Origin: Sarcocystis neurona
Taxonomy: Eukaryota > Apicomplexa > Conoidasida > Eucoccidiorida > Sarcocystidae
Direction of reading: 5' to 3'
Assembly (NCBI GenBank): GCA_000727475.1
Contig: KL647310.1
Span: forward strand, 1,253,324 to 1,317,323
Length of the DNA: 64,000 nucleotides
Below are positions 38,410 to 62,956 of this stretch, one piece after another. The notes below the pieces were generated by a model that did not search any database, was not told the DNA's origin, and saw nothing but the letters and a program-made list of their open reading frames with translations. The stretch's first letter is position 1. Every line of letters starts with the position of its first letter. Made by a program: the position numbers and the translations under genes.

Positions 38410-41330
38410 CCCCTACGGTTTCTCGAAATCCGCCAAGGAACGCCTAGCTTAAGATCTTCTAAACCTGCTGCAGTGGGCGAGCCTGGGAAGAACCAGGGCA
38501 CACTCACTCGTTGACCGTGCGATTTTCTGTGTCTCGGCGAGCGGGGCGGCTGCTGCGGCTGCGAACGACAACCAGCGCTGGCCTCAGCTGCAGTAAAAAG
38601 GAAGTCGTCAGTGTTATATTGCCCCACATCGACCCGAAGTAGCTGTTACTGGTTTTTTTCTTTCATTTTCAGCGAATATGCTAACATGTCTACAAAAAGC
38701 ATCTACGCGTGTACATCAGTGTAGGGGTACGCAAGCCTATGGGCCATTACATATCGACACATGTACACGGACTTCCATACGAGGAGACATGACGGTCATT
38801 CCTATTAGATATTCTGCGTCTAATCCCCGTGCTCAGGCGATATTTTTGTTCTGTGACGCTCGTCACCGTGCGTACGCCACCGGTCTGCAGCGGCCGCGTG
38901 AAACGGGCTGTGCGTTGTCCGTCTCCGCGTATACGCCTGTCGGCCACAACGATACAGATTCGCCTCAGGTAAAGTGTGGCGTTGTTGGAGAGAGCATCGG
39001 TGTCTATAACGGGTTTCCACTGCAAACCGAAAGAAACAGCAACGGAGTACAGACACCGTGGCCCACTGCAGCAGACGAACTTTTGTCGGGTGCAAACGTC
39101 CTGTGCTGCGACGGTGACCGCGCTTGCTGTGGGGGCGAGGCTGCTGCTGTGCGGCTTGGCGCTACTCTCTGTTTACACTCTGCTACTGTTGAAACAGCTG
39201 CAGGAATATCTCTGCACAGATGCTGCAGATCTCTTTTGCGGTGCTTGTCGTGAATGCTGATGTTCGAGTGTTCCGCTCCGGTCCGCATTTACCTACGGAA
39301 GAACCACTGCTGTTGCTCAGTATCCTTGCGTATGCATACTGACTAAGGCTGACGCGACGGTTGACTCCGCTTCTGCTTTTCTCCGGGTAGGCGGCGGCAG
39401 CTGCTAGCATCGCTGTTGCTGTGTGATGTCGCCAGAGGGGCCACGGGAAACGCTACTCTCGCTGGACGTTTGCCGTCACTTTCTTCTCTGTCCGCTCGTA
39501 ATCGTCTGCTAGCCGGTGCTGCTACTTCAGCGTTGGTTGCTTGAGCTGCACCTATCTCTGTTCACACACTGCTCTCGTAGGCACTACAGCCAGTATATAT
39601 CAGTGTTTCGGCAAGTTTTCCACAAAATTTGTAAAAGCTTTACGCACATCTCGGCATAATTTTGCGGACTGCACGCGCGCACGTACTATCGAGCTGGGAG
39701 AAATAGATCTCTTTCTCGCCCGCATCAGAGTACGTGGAACTTTCCTTGTCTTCAGAAGGCATTGAGCCCCGTGCATATCACGCAGCAGCAGCAGTAGCAG
39801 CAGGTATGTCTAAACACTCACGGCAGAGGGCCCCTATGCGCAGTTGGACCTAGAGGGCATGCTAGTAACATACCTGTTTACCGCCACAGCGTTCGCAAAC
39901 ATGTATAACGTACACGTAGGTAGAGACTTTCATGTCAGCGGAGGCTCTTGACCTCGCATGTCCTAGCTGACGGGCACGTCCCTGGTGGGGGGTCAGGCAC
40001 TACTGCAGTCAGACGGTTCTTTGAAAAGGCTCACACCATACTGCTGTAGAAGGTAACAATAGTGCTGTGAGCCGCCACTACCACACTAAGTGATGTATGC
40101 AGCCGGTCCAAGCACATTCCCGTGACCCGTAGAGAATTCTAACTCACATGTCTACGAACCACGCGTTCCTCGTGTGTAACTCACAACTACAATATAAGTG
40201 TACCCCCTCATGCCATCCTTTTTGCTCCTATACTCAGGCGTGCCCCTGCACGGACAGTCATCGTTGTACATGCGGACACTGGCGCTCGCATTGACTCCGT
40301 GCTTAACAACTGCATGTGCAGGAGTTTCAATACGGTGCCGTCGTCCTTCTGCAGCCTGAACTCATGTTCCACACGAACAAAACAGCGATGTGTAGTGCTG
40401 AATGTCGTTGGGGGACGCACGATGCCGAATGTCGAGGAGCGGCACAGCGGGCGGCGGCAGCAATGGCGGTAGCGTAAGCAGCATAAGATTCACAGCGTCC
40501 GCCTGTGGCCCGCACATTCTGCGTGTGCGCAAGTACAGGTGTGCACATCCCTGTCTATTTCTACCTGTACGTATATATATATATATATACGTACATTAAC
40601 CGCGCCTGTGCGTACGAATGCGTGCAGATGAGGAGCGACACGTCAGTTTTCTTCGTCAGGCAGCGACAAACTTTAGACGGTAGAACTCCGCGAAAGGTAT
40701 GCAAAGCCGAAGCAGCGCCTCCGAGGCGGTCTTTCTAGCTACTGCGTTGGAAAAGACACGCGGCAGTGACTTAAGACTTCCGTTTGCTCCTTCGTGGGGG
40801 GGTAATCACAGACGACGGTGACAGAGACAGCACTAATAATTCTGGCTCTTCTCTCACGTGCGATTGCTACCTGTTCAGCCGTACTAGAAACAAGCGCACC
40901 GTGACCAGTCAAGCAGCTGGCGGTACACACGGAGCAGGGCTCAAAAGCGGGGTCACGGACTTCGTGCTGCAGCAGCCAGTGAAAATGTTTCTGTACCCTG
41001 CAGGCTCTTATTATGATAAAACGCCTATCGTACTGTTGCATAGACATTCTGTTCTCTGGTTTTTTTTCCGGTTTCTCACCCTTCTTCGCGGATTGTCCCT
41101 ACGACGCAAGCAGTGCTGTCTTTGCGCGGTGCTCGTGCGCTTGCGTTACTGCTGCGTGTGAAGCACGCAACACCATTTTCTTATGCTGTTCTTGCGGCAT
41201 AAGCAAATAGCTGCCACCTTGTCTGCGCTCGCACATACATAACTAGACCACTGCAGTCAGTTTTCTTGTCGTCTGAAAGCGTCTGTTCTAGACGGCTGAA
41301 ATTGTTGGGAATTTACACATTTGACTGCTA
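38410..41330. other. Repeat-poor segment without a clear gene
   Basis: Convergent spacer between the plus-strand Gln-rich gene and the minus-strand oxygenase. Two short plus-strand pieces could be terminal exons. One follows GAAACAGCTGCAG at about 39203 and reads EYLCTDAADLFCGACREC to TGA at 39260; the other follows CCTTGTCTTCAG at about 39755 and reads KALSPVHITQQQQ to TAG. A TA microsatellite lies at 40571-40590. Otherwise nothing is visible. Confidence 0.4.
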
Positions 41331-41547
41331 CTAATGGTAGATCGAGAGCCTGCAGTACGTAATTCTTGGTGCTGCAGAGGAGCTGCAGACCTTGCTGTTC
41401 TTGTCACTAGAATGTTTCAGATCTTCGTGACTACCGGTTGCGGGCACAATGATGGCTCCTGCTGCTGCTACGGGCAGTCCTCGGCTGCTGCAGTTCCTGT
41501 TACAGCACGGTTTACGAGTTTCGCCGACCACGTAGCTGCTGAAGCTG

Positions 41548-44500
41548 CTACGACAACGCAGCTTTTCCTTTCGAGACCTGGTAGAGGGCTCCGAGTTCTT
41601 TGAGACTTGCATTTCTCTCGTTGAGTTGCCTCCTCCTTCCCCACAGTATTATACTGAAGCGGGGCCCGTTTCCATCTGTGGCTGCAGCAGCTGCTCGCGC
41701 TGCAGCGGCAGCTTGTGTTGCAGCAATTTCTTCCAGATCGTCCCACCAGTCCACTCCCTTATCACCGTCCATCTCTGCATGTGCTCCCGCACAAGACGAG
41801 GCTGTCGCCGAGGCGCCTCCCGCGCGTGTGCAGTCGCCACTCAGGGCTGCCGTACCTCCGCTCGTCGCCGGTCCGTTTTGGTGTCCTGCTTCTTTCTGCT
41901 TGCGTGCCGCAGGTGGGGTTGTTCCCGCTTCTTTCCAGTCTGCTGCTGCGGTTGTTTGTCGTGGATCGGCTCTCGCGGCTGCCGGTGCAGCCGGCCTCGC
42001 TGCAGCAAGTCGGGTAGCAGCACGAGCGGGAGGTACTCCGTGTTTAAAGCGTCTATTGACATCGGCGTTGAAGGCGAAGACGTCCCCATTGCGCTGAGGA
42101 AAGAGGAAACGCACTGCTGCCGCTGGCTGCTGCTCGCCCTCATTCCTGCTGCCGTTGTGGGGTGCCGAACGCACATGCACAAACTCCAAAGCGCGAGTCG
42201 CGCCGAACGACGCACCGACTGTAAAATCTTCTCGTTGCTGCTGCTGCGAAGAATAGGCGTGGCTGTCGTGATGCAGCGGCTTCCACTGGGTGCCATCCAT
42301 GTACATATTTAGACGAGATGCATACACATCAACACAGAAGTAAGTGCTGAGTTTCTGAATAACTCTCTGGAACGTGGGCGAGAACGACGGATTCTCGTGC
42401 TTCAAGTGACACGACCAATTTATCACGCCTACCCCGCCTGCTGTGGTGGTGTCCGGTGCTGTTCCAGCTGCTGCTCCTGCCTTTGTCGCTGCCACCGGGT
42501 GAGCTGCTCCTGCTGCTGCACTGGCGTCGGCCGAGTCTGCTGCGTCTTCTGGTGGAGCGTCACCTGTTCCCCCACTCGAAGAGGAACCTGCTCGCTGCTC
42601 GACGGGGCTACTGCTCGGCCGCAGCAACTCTCGCCAGCTGCGTTCAGGAGGCGCTTTCCCCACTCTGGTGCTGCACAGACTAGCGCTACTGCCAACAACA
42701 GCCGCAGCGCAGGCAGGAGGAACTGGGGACGTCGGATCCTCTGCTGCTGCAGGAGCCCCTCCAGCAGGAGCACAAGAGGATGTAGCTTTGTCATGCGGAA
42801 ACGGCAAAAACGTGCCCTCGCCGTCCTCCCGTTTCAACGCCGAGGACACAGTCCTTCCACCTGCTGGACTTCTTTCCTCCCTCTCGGAGTCCTCTTCCTC
42901 ACTGCTGATGCTCCGCAGCCGCTGGCAACCCTGCCGCAGCGCTTGTTGCTGCTGCTCCTGCTGTTGCTCCTGCTGTCGCTGTTGCTGCTGCTGGAGAGCG
43001 TAAAGCAGCAGGTCTTTCAGGAGGGCCTCGAATATAGAGAAATCGTCGTGGCTGCAGCAGAATGCCGGAAGGTAAATCGAGCCTCCTTCAAGTGCTTGCT
43101 GCACAGGAGAAAATCGGAAACAGGCAAAGTTTACAGGCAGCAGCAGCGTGAATGTCGCACAGTCATACCGCCCCTCCCCTCGGGTGGACGCACGCGTACA
43201 AGCATGCACACCACCCTGACGGAAAAGGCTCTCTGCATATACGTCGCGCACAGAATCCGTTCGCAGAGGTGTACTACCACCGTATAATGCGTCTGTGGGT
43301 ACTGAACTGGGGACACTTATACATATATACATAGAGAGAGAATTTATCTACGTATCAAACGAGAACTTTTGGACATATTCGCCACTTTTGTTCCTTGAGA
43401 AAAAGACGCGGAGGCCGTAGTAGAACAAGGGTCACGAAACGTCATACCGGCCGCAGGAGACGTGCCGCACGCGGCAGGCAGCAAGACGAACAGCCGCACA
43501 ACGTGACACGCTGCGACCGCGAGGCAGCCCTTGCAGCTGTCGTCCAGAGGACAGACGCTCCCTGGTGGAACAGGACGTTCATAGCGGGAAGATTCACTTA
43601 AGTAGAGTGCTGCTACCCTTACGAGCTTTTCCTAGCTGACTGCGGACGTCAGTCCCCCCACACGAACGCAGCAGCTACCGCTGTTGGGAGCTTTCTCTAC
43701 GTGAGGCGCAGAAAAAGAGTCAGCTCACCATACAACGGAGGTCACTACACATGTATGTGTGTATCTACATATGACTACATGTAGAAGTTCATCTGCAGCA
43801 TGGCCTCTGTCTATGTACCTTAACATAGATACACAGAAGTTTATCTGCGACAGGACATACAGAGGACCGCATGTATGTATACGTACGCATACATGCATAT
43901 ATAGAGAGAAGCAGAGAGAAAGAGACATATGTGTGCCGGTGAATGTGGACTTGTGTGATGGAGGGCATCAAGGGGATCCCACACACAAAGCCGGCGCAAC
44001 AAAGAAACCGACGCCTACCTAAGTCCATACACACACACACACATTCCCCCAGCCCCCCCCACACCCACACACTTACTTGCAATACACACACACGTGTGTA
44101 CGTGTGTCCTGTCATGTAGATATATGTATATATATATCAGACGTCGCAGGGAGCGTGGACACATGTAGAGAAAAGGGGAAGATTCTTGCCTTCAAGGCAG
44201 ATCTCGCTGCTCCGTCGCATAGAAGCTGCTCGCTCTGTCGTAGCGACTGCGCAGCAGCGTACGCGGCGTTTTTTAGATGGTTGGGGGGGGCTGCTGCTGT
44301 GCCGCTCTCGCTCCCTGCTGCCGCTTCTATTCGCCGGCGCGAGAAGTACGATAAGTCCTCCTCCAGCGCAGGGACTCCTGCCGGATTATCATAACTGCAT
44401 TTGCTGCTGCTGCCGCTGCTGCTGGTGCTGCTTCCCTGGCTCGCGCGACTCAGCCCCGTGCCCGTTCGAGGAGCTTCTGCGCAGCTCTTTTTCTGACTCC

Positions 44501-44804
44501 GCAGCCCCCTGCTGTTGGTGCTGCTGCTCTGCGGGTCGCTGCTGTTGCTGTTTTGCGTGGTGATGCTGCTGCCGGCGTGCTCGCTGCAGCTGAGGGTGGT
44601 CTTCTCTGCGCTGTCGCTGCCGCTGCCGCTGCTGTTCTCCACGCGGCAGCTGCTGCGGGGGGTTCCTGACAGAGACGGCTGCGGGCGACTCCAAAATGTC
44701 GCGTCGCCCGCTGCAGCAGAACTCCTAGGGGAATACGGTAGGAACGAACCAGAGGCCGTGCTGCCCTCGGTTGGCCTCTTATCTTTGCGCCACCGGCCCT
44801 TCAT
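41548..44804 (-). CDS. AlkB-like 2-oxoglutarate/Fe(II) oxygenase with low-complexity insertions
   Basis: Likely Fe(II)/2-oxoglutarate dioxygenase of the AlkB-like group found in protists and plants; substrate unknown. The catalytic exon is 43098-41548, open in phase 0 after an acceptor ending in TCTCCTGTGCAG. It opens with SIYLPAFCCSHDDFSIFEAL, is interrupted by a Gln run and about 200 Ser/Ala/Pro-rich residues, then resumes at INWSCHLKHENPSFSPTF. Metal and cosubstrate residues are visible: HHDSH (HxD, about 42252-42272), RFKHGVP (distal His, about 42030-42055) and GPRFSIILWGRR (Arg, about 41640-41670). A second insertion of about 115 residues lies between the last two. A probable first exon is 44804-44190, Ser-rich, ending in AAG followed by GCAAGA, which would be a GC-AG intron with matching phase 0. 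Together they give 721 residues. Downstream the frame stops at 41548. The domain call is firm; the first exon is tentative. Confidence 0.8.
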
Positions 44805-44807
44805 TTT

Positions 44808-45158
44808 TCACGCTGGTACGGTCTTCGCCGCGGCCCGTCCCCCTGTCGTTGTTTCTCCTGCCGCAGTTACTGTTGCTGCTCTTCTCCGGACATTCGTGCT
44901 TGGGGTGCTCTTACGGAGGACGCTGCTGGGTGTGGATATTCTGCTGCGCCTGCTGCTGCTATCGATGTCGCCTGCTGTTGTCACGACACCATATCCGCGT
45001 GCCAGTGTTACCGATGCTGCTGTTTTGGAGAATCGCGTTGCTGCTTCTGCTGCTGCACATCCTTCAGCCTGCTGCCCTCTGCTGCCAGGTGTTTGTCTCC
45101 TAAAAACACCCGCTGCTGCGCTCTGGGGACGAAGCAGCAGGCGGCAGTCCCTTTCCAC
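44808..45158 (-). CDS. Ser/Thr/Arg-rich open segment upstream of the oxygenase
   Basis: A 116-codon open segment in the same frame as the proposed first exon of the oxygenase gene. It is separated from the Met at 44804 only by a TGA (44810-44808) and one Lys codon. Its sequence is protein-like, with RISTPSSVLRKSTPSTNVRR in the middle. It could be an upstream exon whose donor lies before the stop (GTACCA at about 44820 is possible but weak), an upstream ORF in the 5' leader, or chance. No domain is recognised. It is listed because the shared frame makes it relevant to where the oxygenase begins. Confidence 0.25.
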   Translation of the reverse strand: MERDCRLLLRPQSAAAGVFRRQTPGSRGQQAEGCAAAEAATRFSKTAASVTLARGYGVVTTAGDIDSSSRRSRISTPSSVLRKSTPSTNVRRRAATVTAAGETTTGGRAAAKTVPA

Positions 45159-45649
45159 GAGTCCGCGCCACTACCACGAGTTTCCACACACCACGTGCAG
45201 CAACGAAAGCCCGCGGACCGCATTGGCGAATGCATCAAATTTACAGACACCACGACCCACAAGCTCGTTACGAGGAGCTGCACCGCGGTAGCTGCAAGGG
45301 CAGCAGTCGCGGTTCAGCGGCATCACCAGCTTTACCGGCAACAGCAGCGCGAGGCACTACACCTGCGCGCCGTCGTAGCCGCAACGAGAGATAAGCGCGT
45401 CGTTATAGACAGGACGGGAGCAGCAAAAAGAAGAGCAGCAGTCACTCCTTGAATCTCGTTGGACTTCTCTGTCTTATCCTTCAGGAAGGTTCTCCTGTGC
45501 GTCAGAGATGTGCACGCATGCGATCGGACGTTGTTGGGCTCTGTGCGCACGGGTGTGAAGCACGTCGGCTGTTCTGCAGAGGAGTCCTCACAGGAAGTGA
45601 CGAACAGGAAGAAAACAGAGTAGAGAAGAGAAACGCAGGAGGAAAAAAC

Positions 45650-46043
45650 ATGGGCGATGTGCCTCTATGCGGCGTTAGTTTATCGGCTGCTGCTGCCGCT
45701 GTCAGAATCGCCAGGGCGCTGGGTTCTCTACGCGGGTGGCGCTGCCGATGGTGCTGCTGCAGCTGCGAATGCGTTGGTGCGGCCGTAATCAGGTGTACAA
45801 CACACGCCGAACATGGATGTGAGAAAGGGAGCCACAGACGAGCCCGGCGAGGAGAAGGAGTACGACAGAGATATTTCAGCTGCTTTTTTCCGTCTCCGTC
45901 AGAAGGCCCTGCCTGCTCACATGCGACCACCGCGACCTTTTTTAGCAGCAGCTGCAGCTGCGGCTCCCGTTGTCACTGCTGCAGCCGCAACCCTCCGCTC
46001 GTGTGTGCGCATGCACCTGTCTTCGCCCATCGCTCAGAAATAA
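45650..46043 (+). CDS. Hypothetical protein candidate, probably two exons
   Basis: The leader before ATG 45650 is purine-rich (GGAGGAAAAAACATGG), a favourable start context. The first piece reads Met-Gly-Asp-Val-Pro-Leu-Cys and continues VSLSAAAAAVRIARALGSL. A second piece follows acceptor GTAATCAG at 45792 and reads VQHTPNMDVRKGATDEPG then YDRDISAAFFRLRQKALPAH, a well-mixed charged sequence unlike the shadows around it; the frame stops at 46043. The joining donor is weak (GTTCTC near 45722). No family is recognised. An upstream overlapping frame (VLLCVRDVHACDRTLLGSVR, about 45485-45545) complicates the picture. Confidence 0.25.
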
Positions 46044-46063
46044 CCCGGCTGACGCGCTGAACC

Positions 46064-49000
46064 CGTCGCGCCACTTGATATGCCGCACCTGAGGCAACGC
46101 GACCGCGTGAAAATTCACGGCAGTCTGTATACGGTGCTGCTGCTGCTGCTATCTGCAGTCTCCCTTCACTACTGCCGTTGCCGTGCAGCGGCCGGTCACG
46201 CCGCTCGTGTCCTGTGGAGTACGTGTCTTCGCGCTACACTCACGCGAGTATCCGCATGTCCGCATGCGTACTCATGTGTAGCTGAATCTCATTACATATG
46301 TGCCTCTATCTGGAGGCGTCAGCAGTTTGTTCGCGTCAGAGATATACGCGTAGAAAAGTGTGTTAGCACCCGTATATCTCTGTCTCTGTGTGCGGATAGG
46401 TGTCTATGTCTGTACGCATATGTGCTACGTGTGCGTCGGTGTGCAAGTGTGGATGTGTACACGCCTATAGCTTTTCACATGGTTCTTGTAGTGCCAGCAG
46501 AATGATTCTGCCACACAGCAGATCGCTGCAGCGGCCTCGGGAAACCTGTGCCAACACCGGCAGCTGCGGAACGCGACAGCGAATGCTGGGACATTCTGTG
46601 CGCGTACTCCACGATACACATATATGTGTGCATATATATATATATATATGTACATACATATAGAGAGGCAGACTTCGGTATGTACAAGTATAAGCGTACA
46701 GGTATGATATGTATCTGCAGTTATATACGCGCAGCTTTACCTGCGCGCTCACCGCATCCCCCAGACACACAACGAATGACGGGTTGTGCGTGCTACATCG
46801 GCCTTGAACAAATGGGAGCAGCCGATTCACGCGCAGCTCGCTTCTAACAATAACCTACGTGTCACATCCACAGATAGTTAAACGTCTACACGACCGATGA
46901 TAAGCCACTTTAAGAAGTGAATTCGTACAAGACGCTAGTTTAAGCTATATTTCCACTCCGTTAGCTCCTGTGAGCGTGACAAAGGGTAGGAGTGCTCATG
47001 CGGTATGTATCATTGTTGTGAAGTATTTCTTTTGTACAAAATGGCATGAGTGAATTACTGCGCGTCAAGCCTCCCACAAGAATTGTACGTACTCGTAATA
47101 AAAACACTGTGGTCTCCACAGGAAAAAGGCGGCACAGTGCAAGCCTTGTCTTAATTCTATACGCACGACGACTTTCTCCCGTGTGGAATAAGTATAATAA
47201 AAGTTGCCGCCAGAAGAGAACAGCCGCGAGTGCGTTTTTCTACAGAATAAAATGGTGCAGCAGTGTGCTTGCACGTGCAGTTGCGATTGTGTACACGTGT
47301 TCATGTATACATATCAAGAATGTTACACTTACACTTTGAAGGCGGGAAGACGTGCAGCCGTCACAATGGTGAACCGCGTTTACTTCTTTCCTACAGTTTA
47401 CAAGATGTCGCAAACGTCCTCTCCCCGTCACTTTCGAGTCGACCTTATCGGTTTTTTTGGAACTGTTTGTACCTTGAGCGGGGCGAACATCATGTATACG
47501 GCTAATGTACAAAACGCCGCTATTGCCAGGTGTGAACACAAAACTGATGCAGGCGAGAACGTATACTCTGGTAGCAATTCAGGAACGAGGCCAGGAGCGT
47601 ACGGTGCTGCAAGCTGAAACATGTCGTGTTCCCGACACCTGTGCGTGATAGACAGATCACATATCGTGCGCGAACACAGTTCGTTGCACCTCTGCACACC
47701 CACCTCTGCGCACGTTTCGCCAGGCCCAGCACAAACCCTTCTGCGTATGGCTTCACATACGTACACGTACATGTGCGTATGACTTCGCTCGCGTATGCCT
47801 CCTGACAGATGCAGACACTTACATCCACACAAGAAATAAAGGCCGCGCCGCGTATGTCAGCAGCTCTTCTCCTTTGAAAAACCGTGTTAGCTCCATTTCA
47901 CTGCACCGCTGAAGTTCCCGTGTCGCCTTCCCTCTACATTTACGTAGGGGCCAGTTAGAGTTATTGCCGTCAGGCAATACTGGTAGATACGCGTGTGCGC
48001 CAACGACAGCTCAGCTGCCTTGGATGCTGGAATTTGCTCGAGTAGACGCTGAGTGCGCTAAGCGTTTGGACGGACGGCTGCGTTGTAGCAAAAGTTTTGT
48101 GAGCAAGAGGGCATCTGTTTCACCCTCAGTTGCACACATTCGTTGTCTATGTACCCAATATTTGAGGTGCTGCCTGTTCTTCACTTTCACAAGCAGCAAG
48201 AACTCTGCACGTCCTGGCTGCTTTTCCGTGCTGTGCTGGGCCCCCACGCGAGAGTACCTCAGTGTATACTGCAGCAGTCAGTCGATGTAGATTTATACAT
48301 ACACACACATGCCGATACAGCGTTCATCAGTCTCGCCTGCTCTGGTTGTCTCCGGTGGGTTGTAAACTGAACAACTCGGCAACACCTAGCAGCAACGACA
48401 GCAGCGGCTACACGTGCAGCTGCAGTAGCAGCACTGGTCCGCGCAGCAGAGTCGTGTTGCAAGAACTTTGGCGCAACCTTCTATAATCAGAATACGCAGC
48501 AGCAACCGCTTTTCCGTAACGTTCGAGGCGCTACTGAGTCAACATAAAGGAGTAAGCTCTCGGCCAAACCAGAGTACTTTAGAAAAAAACTCATGCTCAC
48601 ACGTACACACAGCCGGCATATGCTGAATGCCGGCTGAGCCTTCGGGCGCGTCAAGGAGCGCGAAGACGCTACAACGGTGACTGCAGACGCATTCCGGTGG
48701 TCGCTCGAAAGCACGAGGGAAAGAGCGATCCTCAGAATAGCAAAAGGATATCCAGGGCACACTCCTTTTTACCTTGCTGGAAGCAGACTCGTGCACGTGC
48801 GTGGTATGCTCAAAAATGCATAGCGTACGTGTGTGACTTCGATACAACTCTGAGATGCCGCACAACGCCTCATAATGTGCATGAATGCCGTGCTAATCGT
48901 TGAGAACTCTGAGCTGCGGAACTCAACAGCTGTCACTCTGTGCTTGCATCCTTTGCAATGCACGAAGGACCACGTTTCAGTAGCTCAGATACGAGGTGGA

Positions 49001-49306
49001 GAAAAAAAGTCTAGGCGGAAAAACAGAACGGCCGTGTACACGACTGCTGTGTACCCGACCACCAACTGCCTCTGCAGACGCCCTTAGGAATGCGTGCACG
49101 CGCCTGTAGGCATACCTATAAAACACGCCCGCATACACCTACGTGTACATATACATCAACGTATATATGCAGGGGTGGGCGGGGAAGGCGCACCGACGAC
49201 TGGCGCGAGAGGGGAGACGGTGCTGTCACTGGCAGTTGAAAACAAAACGCGCGAAGCAAGCAGAATTACACAAAACTGATTTACGACCGAGATGCAGACT
49301 AAAAAA
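46064..49306. other. Repeat-poor segment downstream of ATP synthase alpha
   Basis: Apart from the small frame at 47366-47617 nothing gene-like was found. A plus-strand ATG at 46080 opens MPHLRQRDRVKIHGSLYTV followed by a Leu-rich stretch, but the CTG run makes this ambiguous. 46270-46730 is rich in TGTATATG-type alternating sequence including a TA microsatellite. Confidence 0.4.
47366..47617 (+). CDS. Small hypothetical ORF
   Basis: ATG in the context CACAATGG opens 83 codons beginning MVNRVYFFPTVYKMSQTSS and including a moderately hydrophobic segment (VDLIGFFGTVCTLSGANIMY) before a hydrophilic tail and a stop. It lies in the repeat-poor stretch downstream of the ATP synthase alpha gene. Nothing links it to a known family. 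Chance is a real possibility at this length. Confidence 0.15.
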   Translation: MVNRVYFFPTVYKMSQTSSPRHFRVDLIGFFGTVCTLSGANIMYTANVQNAAIARCEHKTDAGENVYSGSNSGTRPGAYGAAS

Positions 49307-62896
<13,590 letters not shown>

Positions 62897-62956
62897 TGTG
62901 AAGCGAGAGACACAGATCTTCGGTTTCAGGCGCAGGAATAACGTGAGATGCAGCAA

